This document shows positions 24,578 through 32,630 of a DNA stretch of 64,000 bases, one piece after another (the first letter of the stretch is position 1; each line of letters opens with the position of its first letter). The stretch lies in assembly GCA_022484695.1 (NCBI GenBank), contig JAKVKU010000007.1, forward strand, positions 62,001-126,000, read 5' to 3'. This stretch comes from Lactobacillus sp. (GTDB lineage: Bacteria > Bacillota > Bacilli > Lactobacillales > Lactobacillaceae). The notes beneath the pieces were generated by a model. It ran no database searches. It was given only the letters and a program-made list of their open reading frames with translations, and was not told the origin of the DNA. The position numbers and the translations under genes were made by a program.

Positions 24578-25251
24578 TGCGCTGTTTGAAATGCCAAATG
24601 CAGTTGTTGCCAGATGCCAAAATTTGCCCCCTGTGTTTGACCCCCACTATCGGCCAAGCCACAAACCAAGCCAGCCCGCAAACGTACCCCAGCTACCCGG
24701 AACATCCCTTTAAAGCCCGTTCCATCTTGCGCTGGTTGTTTTTGAGTTTATTGACCGCCAGTTTAATTTGTACCGTGGTCAATATCCTGACTTATGACCC
24801 GGCCCAGGGCTGGTGGGTCCTGTGGGTCTTATGGGGCGCCGGCTTTGTGTTCACCGCCAGTTTGATGATCAAGCGCTTTCGGGTCAACCCAGTGAAATTG
24901 TTGTTTTATTTATTTTTGCTGACCCTGACGGTGTTGGCCGGGCTGGATTGGCAGGGGGGTGGCCAGGGCTGGTCCATACTCATTGTGAGCCCGATTTTAC
25001 AAGTGGTCCTGGTCGGGGTATCCATCACTTTGGTACTCGGCCAGCATTCGGATAACTACACGTTGATGAGCTACCAAATCTGTTACACCATTATCAGCGG
25101 TATTTTAGTAGCCATTGCCTTGATCCGCCGCCAAGCGCCCTTATGGCTCACCTTAATTAGCTTTATCATTTTAGCCATCGCCTTGGTAGCTAATTTGTTG
25201 TTCGAAAAGCATAGCCTCAAACAAAATGGGCAAAAAATGTTTCATACGTAA
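24577..25251 (+). CDS. Zinc-ribbon membrane protein, DUF6320-like
   Basis: 224 residues. An N-terminal zinc ribbon has two CxxC knuckles (CLKC and CPLC, residues 3-19), followed by a Pro-rich linker and six hydrophobic helices from about residue 50. This arrangement is that of DUF6320 proteins. Its ATG overlaps the stop of the acyltransferase gene (TAATG), so the two are translationally coupled and probably work together at the membrane. Role unknown. Confidence 0.7.
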   Translation: MRCLKCQMQLLPDAKICPLCLTPTIGQATNQASPQTYPSYPEHPFKARSILRWLFLSLLTASLICTVVNILTYDPAQGWWVLWVLWGAGFVFTASLMIKRFRVNPVKLLFYLFLLTLTVLAGLDWQGGGQGWSILIVSPILQVVLVGVSITLVLGQHSDNYTLMSYQICYTIISGILVAIALIRRQAPLWLTLISFIILAIALVANLLFEKHSLKQNGQKMFHT

Positions 25252-25255
25252 GAAA

Positions 25256-25305
25256 AAGGCCGCTGGCCGAAAATCGAATTTGGATTTTCAGTCAGCGGCT
25301 TATTT
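25256..25305. terminator. Bidirectional terminator between the DUF6320-like gene and the PFL gene
   Basis: Stem GCCGCTGGCCGAAAATC / GATTTTCAGTCAGCGGC with A-run left and T-rich right side; serves both converging genes. Confidence 0.7.
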
Positions 25306-25308
25306 CTG

Positions 25309-26652
25309 TTAGTTTTTAAAGGAATGAATTGGCGCGGGAATACGACCGCCCCGGGCGATGAAGTCCGCAGCACTGCTGGGGTTCACGGCCATGATGGGGG
25401 CGTGACCGAAGAGGCCGCCAAAGTTGATGTCTTCACCGACTTTTTGACCGGTGGCGGGGATGACCCGCACGGCGGTGGTCTTGTTGTTTTGCACGCCAAT
25501 GGCGGCTTCATCGGCGATCATACCGCTGATGGTGCTGGCTGGGGTGTCCCCAGGGACCGCCACCATGTCTAACCCCACGGAACAAACGGCGGTCATGGCT
25601 TCTAGTTTTTCTAAGCCTAAGCGGCCAGCTTCCACGGCTTTGATCATCCCCGCGTCTTCTGACACTGGGATAAAGGCGCCGGACAACCCACCGACGTGCT
25701 CGCAGGCCATGACGCCGCCTTTTTTAACCGCATCGTTTAAAAGCATTAACGCGGCCGTGGTGCCATAAGCACCCACACTTTCTAAGCCCATTTCTTCCAA
25801 GATTTCGGCCACGGAGTCTCCCCGAGCCGGTGTTGGGGCCAAGGAGAGATCCACGATGCCAAAGGGGACGCCCAGGCGCTCAGACGCCACGTTACCCACG
25901 AATTGGCCCATGCGGGTAACTTTAAAGGCGGTTTTCTTAATGGTCTCAGAAACCACGTCAAAGGGCTGACCCTTGACCTGTTCTAAGGCGTGCTTCACGA
26001 CACCAGGGCCGCTGACCCCCATGTTGATGACCCGATCGGCTTCGCCCACCCCGTGAAAGGCGCCGGCCATGAAGGGGTTATCCTCCACGGCATTGGCGAA
26101 GACCACCAGGTTCATACACTTCACCGGATCAATGGCCGCCACTTGCTTGATGATTTGGCCCATTTGCTGCACCGCGTCCATATTGATGCCGGCTTTGGTG
26201 GAGCCAACGTTAATGGAGCTGCACACCCGACTGGTGGCTTTTAAGGCTTCGGGAATAGAAGCAATCAATTTGGTGTCGCCACTTTGAAACCCTTTTTGCA
26301 CCAGGGCCGAAAAACCGCCGATGATATCAATGCCTAATTCCGTAGCGGCTTTATCTAAAGTCTGGGCAAAACTGACATAGTTATCCGTGTTGCTGGCAGC
26401 GGCCACAATGGAAATTGGGGTGACGGAAATACGTTTGTTCACGATGGGGATACCATATTCCATTTGGATTTCGTTGGCGACTTTCACCAAATCCTTGGCA
26501 CTGCGCATGAGTTTGTCATAAATGCGCTGGTTGGCCCGTTTAGGATCACTGTCGATACAATCCAACAGGGAAATACCCATGGTGATCGTCCGAATGTCCA
26601 AATTCTCATCAGAGATCATTTGGATGGTTTCTAAAATCTGTCTGCTTTCCAT
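25309..26652 (-). CDS. PFL-family protein UPF0210 (DUF711)
   Basis: 447 residues matching the conserved UPF0210/DUF711 family, structurally related to the pyruvate formate-lyase barrel but without glycyl-radical features in the part I can read. It includes blocks such as [14 protein letters not shown] [31 protein letters not shown] and [13 protein letters not shown] at the C-terminus. No biochemical role is established. ATG 26650-26652 with TAGGAGG upstream. It lies ten nt after an ACT-domain gene; this pair is strongly conserved in Firmicutes. Confidence 0.9.
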   Translation of the reverse strand: MESRQILETIQMISDENLDIRTITMGISLLDCIDSDPKRANQRIYDKLMRSAKDLVKVANEIQMEYGIPIVNKRISVTPISIVAAASNTDNYVSFAQTLDKAATELGIDIIGGFSALVQKGFQSGDTKLIASIPEALKATSRVCSSINVGSTKAGINMDAVQQMGQIIKQVAAIDPVKCMNLVVFANAVEDNPFMAGAFHGVGEADRVINMGVSGPGVVKHALEQVKGQPFDVVSETIKKTAFKVTRMGQFVGNVASERLGVPFGIVDLSLAPTPARGDSVAEILEEMGLESVGAYGTTAALMLLNDAVKKGGVMACEHVGGLSGAFIPVSEDAGMIKAVEAGRLGLEKLEAMTAVCSVGLDMVAVPGDTPASTISGMIADEAAIGVQNNKTTAVRVIPATGQKVGEDINFGGLFGHAPIMAVNPSSAADFIARGGRIPAPIHSFKN

Positions 26653-26661
26653 GAATACCTC

Positions 26662-26931
26662 CTAGAGTTTTTGAATGGCGTCAAAAATTTCTTGCCGTTG
26701 GGTACGGATATCCACGCCAATTTGACCGCCCAAAGCGGTTAACTGACTTTGAATCCCTTCAATATCCGCTTTATCGCTGGCGGTTTCACCCATTAGGATC
26801 ATGGTAAAGTTATTTTGCATCAAAGTTTGGGAGATATCGATAATATTAATATTGAGTTCTGCTAATTTCGCGCTAACCTGGGCCACAATACCGACTTTGT
26901 CTTGGCCAATGACCGTGATAATAATTTTCAT
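26662..26931 (-). CDS. ACT-domain protein UPF0237
   Basis: 89-residue single ACT domain (MKIIITVIGQDKVGIVAQVSAKLAELNIN...), the UPF0237 family. ACT domains bind small ligands such as amino acids; here it is the usual upstream partner of the UPF0210 gene and probably its regulatory subunit or sensor. Start ATG 26929-26931 with GAGGAG seven nt upstream; the upstream ATG 26946 overlaps that ribosome site. Confidence 0.9.
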   Translation of the reverse strand: MKIIITVIGQDKVGIVAQVSAKLAELNINIIDISQTLMQNNFTMILMGETASDKADIEGIQSQLTALGGQIGVDIRTQRQEIFDAIQKL

Positions 26932-27002
26932 GGGTAATCTCCTCATAGTAAATTCATTGATTTCTAATACTTTATGAAAACATTATATCGGTTTATGGGG
27001 GT

Positions 27003-27049
27003 AAAAAAAAGAGAAACTCAGGTAAAAGTTGAAATTACCGTCATTTCTC
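27003..27049 (-). terminator. Terminator of the 39-residue peptide gene
   Basis: Minus strand: stem GAGAAA/TTTCTC plus GGTAA/TTACC, followed by eight T residues (plus-strand A-run 27003-27010). Confidence 0.7.
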
Positions 27050-27091
27050 ATATAAAGTCCGAATATTATTGGCCAGGTCGGGTTAAAAAAT

Positions 27092-27211
27092 CTAGTTATT
27101 GATGTCTTCAACCTCTATGTCTGGACCCCAATCTAGTTCAGGGGTACTGACATTACCATATTGTAATTCTTGCTGCGCAACCATATCCCAAAAAGTTGAT
27201 GCTTCAGACAT
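27092..27211 (-). CDS. Acidic 39-residue hypothetical protein
   Basis: Peptide MSEASTFWDMVAQQELQYGN... with an acidic C-terminal half (DWGPDIEVEDINN). ATG 27209-27211 has GAGGGT about eight nt upstream, and -10-like TATACT lies near 27246-27251 on the same strand. A clean terminator follows. No signal peptide or helix, no family recognised. Its own transcription signals support a real gene, though the length leaves doubt. Confidence 0.45.
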   Translation of the reverse strand: MSEASTFWDMVAQQELQYGNVSTPELDWGPDIEVEDINN

Positions 27212-27257
27212 AATATCTACCCTCTTAAATAGGTTTTGCAGGTAGTATACCTTAAAG

Positions 27258-27503
27258 TTACTTGTTCCGCGACCCATAAGCTCGCTTTGATTTATAACCC
27301 GCTTCAAAAATCACTTTCATATCCGCCAAGTGGCGGTCTTTGGTGGCTTGGGCTTTGGCGCCGAAGATATAGCGGGCCCATTCCCGTTGGTAACCGGGGG
27401 TGAGGGCATTAAAGAATTGCTGCAGGACCGGGGTGTCTGCCAATAGGGCAGCCACATTGGGGATGTCGACTTCATAATCGGCTAATGCTTTTTTATCTGG
27501 CAT
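27258..27503 (-). CDS. YdeI/OmdA-like protein, short form
   Basis: 81 residues corresponding to the C-terminal OmdA module of YdeI/OmpD-associated proteins: FFNALTPGYQREWARYIFGAKAQATKDRHLADMK, the family core. Full-length relatives have about 190 residues with an N-terminal domain that is missing here; this is either a stand-alone short form or truncated. Starts at ATG 27501-27503, nine nt after the MFS gene stop in the same direction, so it probably belongs to the MarR-MFS transcript. Confidence 0.7.
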   Translation of the reverse strand: MPDKKALADYEVDIPNVAALLADTPVLQQFFNALTPGYQREWARYIFGAKAQATKDRHLADMKVIFEAGYKSKRAYGSRNK

Positions 27504-27511
27504 AATTGCTC

Positions 27512-28960
27512 CTAAATTGTATCCGTAGATTCCATTTTCTTAATATCCGCACCGCTGGCATCGAAATTTTGCGGTTGTGGGGCTTTGTCCCGGCGAGGAA
27601 CTAGTTTCAAGGCACAAAAGGCACCCACTAAGGCTAAGACGCCACAAACGGCGTAGGCGGTGTTGATACCTTGCAATTGGGCCAAAGCGGCATGATGACT
27701 GGAGGCTTTAGAAACCAGACTCATCACCGTGATCAAGCAGGCGGTCCCCATGGAACCGGCGATTTGGCGAATGGTGGTATACATGGCCGAGCCGTGGGAA
27801 ATCAAATTCCGGGGCAGGGCATTTAAAGCTTCGGTTTGCAGGGGCATGGTGGTCAGGCCAATGGCCAAGTTGCGCACGGCCTGACAAATAATAATGTACA
27901 ACAAACCCGTGGCCAGCTGTAACTGGGCGAACATAAAGGTACTAATGGCTAGGATCAACAGGCCAATAAAGCTCAAGTATTTAGCCCCATAACGGTCATA
28001 CAGGGTCCCGGAAATCGGGGACATAATGGCGGTGATCAATGCCCCGGGCAGTAATACCAACCCAGAAATTTGGGCGGATTGGCCCTGGACGTTTTGAATA
28101 AATAAGGGGAGCAACAAGGTCCCACCATATAAAGCCATCATGACGAAGACGTTAGTGATGACCGCCAAGGTGAAGTTACGGTATTGGAAGACTTTGAAAT
28201 TTAGTAAGGGCGTTGGCCGGTGCATTTGGCGCCGGACGAAATAAGTGAGGACGGCTAGCCCTAAGAAAATCAGGCCAATCACCGACCAGGACAGCCAGTT
28301 GCCTTCTCCGGCATTGCTTAAGCCGGCTAATAAGGCCCCCATCCCCACCATGGATAAACCGATGCTGATGGTATCGAATTTCAATTTGACAGTTTCCCCA
28401 TAGTTCTTCAATAGGAAGCTTGCCAAAATCACGTCTAAAATCGCTAAAGGGGCCACCATGTAAAATAAGTAGCGCCAGGTGAAGTTGGTCACAATATACC
28501 CGGACAAAGTGGGCCCAATGGCCGGGGCAAAGTTCATGGCCAAGCCAATGAAGCCCATGGCCCGCCCCCGTTTGTTAATGGGGAAGATGCGCATGGTGAT
28601 CACGTTCATTAAAGGAATTAAAATCCCGGTCCCGGCGGCTTGGAACATGCGCCCTAGGATCAAGATCCAAAAGTCCGGGGCAAACCCGGCCACCACCGTC
28701 CCAATGGTAAACATGGACATGGCGGTCAAGTATAGGTGTTTAGTCTTAAAGCGGTCCATTAAAAAAGCGGTCAAAGGAATCATGACCCCATTAATCAACA
28801 TATAACCATTGGACAACCACTGCCCTTGGCTGGCGGAAATAGAGAATTCCCGCATAATACTTGGCAAGGCAGTGTTCATCAGGGTTTGGTTTAAGAATCC
28901 TAAAAAGTTACCGATGCCGACAATTAGTAAAATATTTAACTCACGTCGACTGACGTTCAT
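27512..28960 (-). CDS. MFS multidrug transporter, EmrB/QacA (DHA2) type
   Basis: 482 residues, fourteen-helix drug:proton antiporter layout. Motif A-like LMDRFKTKHLYL in the loop after helix 2 and motif C-like GLAMNFAPAIGPTLSGYI in helix 5 are visible. It exports hydrophobic drugs; specific substrate unknown. Its ATG at 28958-28960 overlaps the MarR stop as ATGA, with GGAGG seven nt upstream, so it is translationally coupled to the regulator. ATG 28966 is too close to the ribosome site. Confidence 0.92.
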   Translation of the reverse strand: MNVSRRELNILLIVGIGNFLGFLNQTLMNTALPSIMREFSISASQGQWLSNGYMLINGVMIPLTAFLMDRFKTKHLYLTAMSMFTIGTVVAGFAPDFWILILGRMFQAAGTGILIPLMNVITMRIFPINKRGRAMGFIGLAMNFAPAIGPTLSGYIVTNFTWRYLFYMVAPLAILDVILASFLLKNYGETVKLKFDTISIGLSMVGMGALLAGLSNAGEGNWLSWSVIGLIFLGLAVLTYFVRRQMHRPTPLLNFKVFQYRNFTLAVITNVFVMMALYGGTLLLPLFIQNVQGQSAQISGLVLLPGALITAIMSPISGTLYDRYGAKYLSFIGLLILAISTFMFAQLQLATGLLYIIICQAVRNLAIGLTTMPLQTEALNALPRNLISHGSAMYTTIRQIAGSMGTACLITVMSLVSKASSHHAALAQLQGINTAYAVCGVLALVGAFCALKLVPRRDKAPQPQNFDASGADIKKMESTDTI

Positions 28961-29400
28961 TGACATTCCTCCTCGAATTTTTCGATAATGCGTTGCTGGG
29001 TTTTGAAATATGACGCAAGTTCAGAAGATGGCACCTGTAGCACCGGGGCCAATTGGGCGTAGAATTCGGTGTGGATCGCGGCATCCAATGCTTGACCTTT
29101 TTTGGTCAATTGGATGGCCAGCTTGCGTTGGTCTTGGTCTTGTTTGGCCTTAGCCACCAAGCCCCCAGTGATTAAGCGTTCAACGATGCCGGATACCGAG
29201 CTTTTGGATAGATGCAATTGCTCTGCTAGTTGATTCAAATCCGTGTTGGGATGGTGCCGCAGGATTTCTAGGGTCAACACTTGGGTATAGGTCACGTTGT
29301 GGCGCTTGGCTACTTCACTGGATAGGCGTTGGGTAATTTTGCGAAAGCGCCGATTCTGGGATAACAGTTGCTGAATCATGGCTACTTGATTTGCTTCCAT
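28957..29400 (-). CDS. MarR-family repressor of the MFS pump
   Basis: 147-residue MarR winged-helix regulator: helices to about 40, HTH with NQLAEQLHLSKSSVSGIVERLI, wing DQDQRKLAIQLTKKG, and C-terminal dimerisation helices. It is the first gene of a two- or three-gene unit with an EmrB-like pump. A 16-bp perfect palindrome sits 20 nt upstream of its start and is the likely operator for autoregulation. ATG 29398-29400 with AAGGAG upstream. Confidence 0.92.
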   Translation of the reverse strand: MEANQVAMIQQLLSQNRRFRKITQRLSSEVAKRHNVTYTQVLTLEILRHHPNTDLNQLAEQLHLSKSSVSGIVERLITGGLVAKAKQDQDQRKLAIQLTKKGQALDAAIHTEFYAQLAPVLQVPSSELASYFKTQQRIIEKFEEECQ

Positions 29401-29419
29401 AACTGCCGCTCCTTTACTT

Positions 29420-29435
29420 TGTTCGTATACGAACA
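29420..29435. promoter_or_regulatory. Palindromic operator upstream of marR
   Basis: TGTTCGTATACGAACA, a perfect 16-bp palindrome between the -10 region and the marR ribosome site, 20 nt before ATG. Binding by the encoded MarR protein is inferred. Confidence 0.6.
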
Positions 29436-29591
29436 GTCAATATATAATGTTACACGTTATTTAATTTATGTCAACTATTCCCCGTAAAATAATGGTTTCA
29501 TGAAAATAAATTATAAATTCACTGGAAAAATGCGGCGATTTCCCATAAAATTAACGCAATGACTGTTTATTAATTTGGTACAGGAGACCAT

Positions 29592-30293
29592 ATGGCAAAA
29601 AAATATTTAATCACACGTTCGCAAAAAAGCCTGCCCACCAGACTGTTGACCCGTCTGCTCCAGCAGCAAACTGATTTTATTAATCTCACGGAACTCGTCC
29701 CCCTACACTTGCAGCGCAAGCAGATCCAACTGATCAAAAATGCTGATATTCTAGCCTTGACCAGTGGCTTTGCCCTCCAGTGTATTCAGCCCTTTTTCCA
29801 AAACGCGGCCAAAAAGCCCCAGTTGGCGGTGATCAGTACCCGCTTGCAGCTGCTGGCCCAAAAGGCGGGGTTTGACAGTGTCCTCACCAGCCGCAGTGAA
29901 CAACAGGATTCCCTTGCCACCATGCTGCGGGCTAGGATGTATACCCATAAGCAAATTCTTTGGTTGCGGGGGGATTTGTCCGATCGCTACAATCCCTTGA
30001 ATTTAAACGCCAAGAATTGGCGGGCGCTGGTGGTCTATAAAAATAGCGTCACCTATTTACAGGCCTTGCGCCTGGCTCATTTACTCCAAGTCCATGACTA
30101 CGACAAAATCTTGGTCACCAGTAATTCGGCCTTTGAGCGGATCATTGATATTGACCCGAAATTGTCGGCGGATTTCGTCAGCATGAGCTATAAAAGTGCC
30201 CATTTGATTCAAGGCAAAGGCTTTAACGCCATTGCCCCTAAACAAGGCCAGCAACGCTTAGAGGCGGCGGTGAAGCTGCTACTTAATGGGTAG
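29592..30293 (+). CDS. Uroporphyrinogen-III synthase (HemD)-like protein, divergent
   Basis: 233 residues, close to HemD length. The two-lobed pattern is seen: YLITRSQKS at the N-terminus, LALTSGFALQCIQPF, AVISTRLQLLAQKAGF, ILWLRGDLSDRYNPL, YKNSV and ILVTSNSAFERII. HemD closes hydroxymethylbilane to uroporphyrinogen III, but no other tetrapyrrole gene is here and most lactobacilli make no heme, so either it serves a relic pathway or has another role. CAGGAG lies five nt before ATG 29592. It sits directly upstream of the fatty acid operon but with a separate promoter between them. Confidence 0.5.
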   Translation: MAKKYLITRSQKSLPTRLLTRLLQQQTDFINLTELVPLHLQRKQIQLIKNADILALTSGFALQCIQPFFQNAAKKPQLAVISTRLQLLAQKAGFDSVLTSRSEQQDSLATMLRARMYTHKQILWLRGDLSDRYNPLNLNAKNWRALVVYKNSVTYLQALRLAHLLQVHDYDKILVTSNSAFERIIDIDPKLSADFVSMSYKSAHLIQGKGFNAIAPKQGQQRLEAAVKLLLNG

Positions 30294-30300
30294 TTGAAAT

Positions 30301-30329
30301 TTGACATTTTATTTCTTACAGGGTACTAT
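30301..30329 (+). promoter_or_regulatory. Main promoter of the fatty acid synthesis operon
   Basis: TTGACA (30301-30306), 17-nt spacer, TACTAT (30324-30329). The downstream leader, with AATATTTTGATGTTTGAAG, resembles half of a FabT box but no complete palindrome is evident. Confidence 0.75.
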
Positions 30330-30379
30330 GCTTAAAGTTAAATATTTTGATGTTTGAAGTAAATTTTAGGAGGTCGCTC

Positions 30380-30799
30380 GTGACTAGTCTCTCTTTAAAA
30401 GCAATTGAAGCGTTGATCCCAGAACGGGGCAGTGAGCTGATGGTGGATGAAATCCTGGAGATTAACGATGATTCTATCACCGCCCATCAAACTGTGGCGG
30501 TAGATGCCCCTTATTTTCAGGGCCATTTCCCTGGGGAACCCGTGGTACCGGGGGTATTATTGGTAGAGGGTCTACAGCAATCTGCCAGAATTTTTATCAA
30601 ATCTCAAAATAAGGCCGCCGTCATTGAACTGGCGGGTTTAAAGCGGGTCAAATTTCGAAAGACCGTCACCCCCGGCAGTGAATTGACCTATGAGGTGGCA
30701 CTGACTGAAAAAGACGGCCAGGATTATGAATTCAAAGGCACTGTCTTATTAGACGGGCAAAAAGCCTGCCTTGCCAAGCTAGCCTTTGTGGTACATTAG
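30380..30799 (+). CDS. 3-hydroxyacyl-ACP dehydratase, FabZ family (possibly FabN-like)
   Basis: 139 residues, hotdog fold. Catalytic segment GHFPGEPVVPGVLLVEGLQQ contains the active-site His and Glu. It dehydrates 3-hydroxyacyl-ACP. Start GTG 30380 has AGGAGG six nt upstream; in-frame ATGs at 30347/30350 lack one. The cluster has a second FabZ at 37020; in Enterococcus the first-position homologue is FabN, a dehydratase/isomerase that makes unsaturated fatty acids, and in streptococci this position holds FabM. Its role here as isomerase is inferred from position only. First gene of the operon. Confidence 0.88.
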   Translation: MTSLSLKAIEALIPERGSELMVDEILEINDDSITAHQTVAVDAPYFQGHFPGEPVVPGVLLVEGLQQSARIFIKSQNKAAVIELAGLKRVKFRKTVTPGSELTYEVALTEKDGQDYEFKGTVLLDGQKACLAKLAFVVH

Positions 30800-30820
30800 C
30801 TATGGAAGGTGGAAAACCGC

Positions 30821-31285
30821 GTGACTGGTGATGTTAAACAAAGAATTAACACCAAACTCGTTCAGGCTTACCGGGATATTACCAATATTGAAGAAAAAGA
30901 ATTAAAAAAGGGTCCCTTTAGTGATTTATCCATTAAAGAGATCCATGCGATCAATGCCATTTCAATGTACGAACACAAAACCAGCTCCCAAGTATCCAAG
31001 GAGCTGTCCATTAACCCCGGGACATTGACCGCCACCGTGAATAATCTAGCCCGCAAAGGCTATGTGTTACGGCTGCGGGGCGAACATGACCGCCGGGTGA
31101 TCCGCCTGGGATTGACCAGAAAAGGCCGCTCGGTTTATCGGCTCCATGCCTCATTTCATCGTAAGATGGTGGATACTTTCTTACAGGGTTTCAGTGACAA
31201 TGAGATCAGCCTGATTGAAAAGGCCATTGATCATCTGCTAAACTTCTTAGAGGGTCGGCCGAATACAATTTCAACCCGGATATAA
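30821..31285 (+). CDS. fabT: FabT, MarR-type repressor of fatty acid synthesis
   Basis: About 154 residues, winged-helix MarR fold: SSQVSKELSINPGTLTATVNNLARKGYVLRLRGEHDRRVIRLGLTRKG is the HTH plus wing. In streptococci FabT, with acyl-ACP as corepressor, represses the fab genes; its place between the first dehydratase and fabH is identical. Start GTG 30821 with AAGGTGG upstream; GTG 30809 is an alternative, but the same AAGGTGG then overlaps it. Expected target: the promoter at 30301. Confidence 0.92.
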   Translation: MTGDVKQRINTKLVQAYRDITNIEEKELKKGPFSDLSIKEIHAINAISMYEHKTSSQVSKELSINPGTLTATVNNLARKGYVLRLRGEHDRRVIRLGLTRKGRSVYRLHASFHRKMVDTFLQGFSDNEISLIEKAIDHLLNFLEGRPNTISTRI

Positions 31286-31305
31286 AGAAAGGGATGGCTT
31301 TAATT

Positions 31306-32283
31306 TTGCTCAAAATTACAAAAACTGCACACTACACACCTAGTAAAGTGATTTCAAATGATGATTTGGCCCAAATTATGGATACCAATGACGAATGGAT
31401 CAGCTCTAGGACGGGGATCAAACGCCGCCACGTGGTCACTGACGAAGATACCACGGATTTGGTGGTCAACGTGGCTGAAGACTTGTTAAAACAAAGCCAG
31501 GTGGCTCCAGAAGACATCAACTTCATCGTGGTGGCCACGGCCAGTGCTTCTGAAGCCGTACCTACCGCTGCGGCTTGTGTGCAAAAGGCCATCGGTGCTA
31601 AAAACGCCTTTGTCTTTGATTTAAATGCTGCTTGCTCCGGCTTTATTTACGGTTTAAGCGTGGTCCGGGGCTTATTTGCAAACCCCAACTACAACAAGGG
31701 GATCTTGATCGGCGCCGAAGTTTTGTCCAAGTACACCGACTGGGAAGACCGGACCACCGCTGTCTTATTTGGCGACGGGGCTGGGGGCGTTTTGTTAGAA
31801 AAGAACGCTGAACCTGGGGAAATGTTCCTAGGCGAAGACTTGTTGAGCATGGGGGACTTGGGGGATAAAATCACCATGGCCGGTACCCAAAACGACTCCC
31901 CATTTAGTGAGGACGCCACCAAGGATAATCCGGGTAAGTACGTCACCATGGATGGCCGGGCGGTTTATACCTTTGCCACGAGAAATGTGCCTAAGTCCAT
32001 CAACCGGGCACTAGAACAGGCTAACTTGACGGCTGATGACGTGGACTTGTTCGTCTTACACCAAGCCAACGCCCGCATCGTGGAAGTCATCGCCAAAAAA
32101 CTGCACCAACCCATTGAGAAGTTCCCAATGAATATCAGTGAATATGGGAATACCTCAGCCGCCAGCGTGCCCATCTTATTGGATGAATTAAACGCGGCTG
32201 GTAAAATCAAACCTGGGAGTGTCATCGCCTTGGCCGGTTTTGGCGGGGGCTTGACCTTGGGTTCTGAGATCATCAGATTTTAA
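31306..32283 (+). CDS. fabH: 3-oxoacyl-ACP synthase III
   Basis: About 325 residues; starts the cycle by condensing an acyl-CoA primer with malonyl-ACP. Catalytic triad visible: Cys in AACSGF (about 109), His in LHQANAR and Asn in EYGNTSAAS. Start is likely TTG 31306, giving LKITKTAHYTPSK, with GGATGG eight nt upstream; ATG 31294 directly abuts the AAAGGG and is less well placed. Because branched-chain oxoacid dehydrogenase genes end the same run, primer choice (acetyl or branched) is a live question. Confidence 0.95.
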   Translation: MLKITKTAHYTPSKVISNDDLAQIMDTNDEWISSRTGIKRRHVVTDEDTTDLVVNVAEDLLKQSQVAPEDINFIVVATASASEAVPTAAACVQKAIGAKNAFVFDLNAACSGFIYGLSVVRGLFANPNYNKGILIGAEVLSKYTDWEDRTTAVLFGDGAGGVLLEKNAEPGEMFLGEDLLSMGDLGDKITMAGTQNDSPFSEDATKDNPGKYVTMDGRAVYTFATRNVPKSINRALEQANLTADDVDLFVLHQANARIVEVIAKKLHQPIEKFPMNISEYGNTSAASVPILLDELNAAGKIKPGSVIALAGFGGGLTLGSEIIRF

Positions 32284-32339
32284 GCGCAGCTTAGCAATAG
32301 CACCACTTTTAAATTAGGTTACAGAGTTATCAAAAAATA

Positions 32340-32367
32340 AATTAAAACTATAAAAAATAAAGGATGG
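32340..32367 (+). promoter_or_regulatory. Possible internal promoter before acpP
   Basis: Intergenic 93 nt between fabH and acpP, A/T rich, with TTATCA, 16-nt spacer, TATAAA near 32327-32355. Tentative; coordinates are approximate. Confidence 0.3.
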
Positions 32368-32376
32368 TATTTAACC

Positions 32377-32613
32377 ATGGCAGACAACGCAGAAACTTTC
32401 AAAAAAATTCAAGACATCATCGCTGATCAATTAGACAAAGAACCTGAAGAAGTTAAATTGGAATCTAATTTCAAAAACGACTTTGACGCTGACAGCTTAG
32501 ACATCTTTGAAATCATCAACGAAATCGAAGACGAATTTGATGTGAAGATCGAAGCTGAAGATGGTATTGATACTGTTAAAGATTTAGTTGATTACGTGGA
32601 AAAACAAGCCTAA
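32377..32613 (+). CDS. acpP: Acyl carrier protein
   Basis: 78 residues, very acidic. The phosphopantetheine attachment serine is in DADSLDIFE. It carries acyl chains as thioesters through the cycle. AAAGGATGG upstream of ATG 32377. A/T-rich codon use relative to flanking genes fits high expression. Confidence 0.97.
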   Translation: MADNAETFKKIQDIIADQLDKEPEEVKLESNFKNDFDADSLDIFEIINEIEDEFDVKIEAEDGIDTVKDLVDYVEKQA

Positions 32614-32630
32614 GTTAAGGAGTCGAACAA

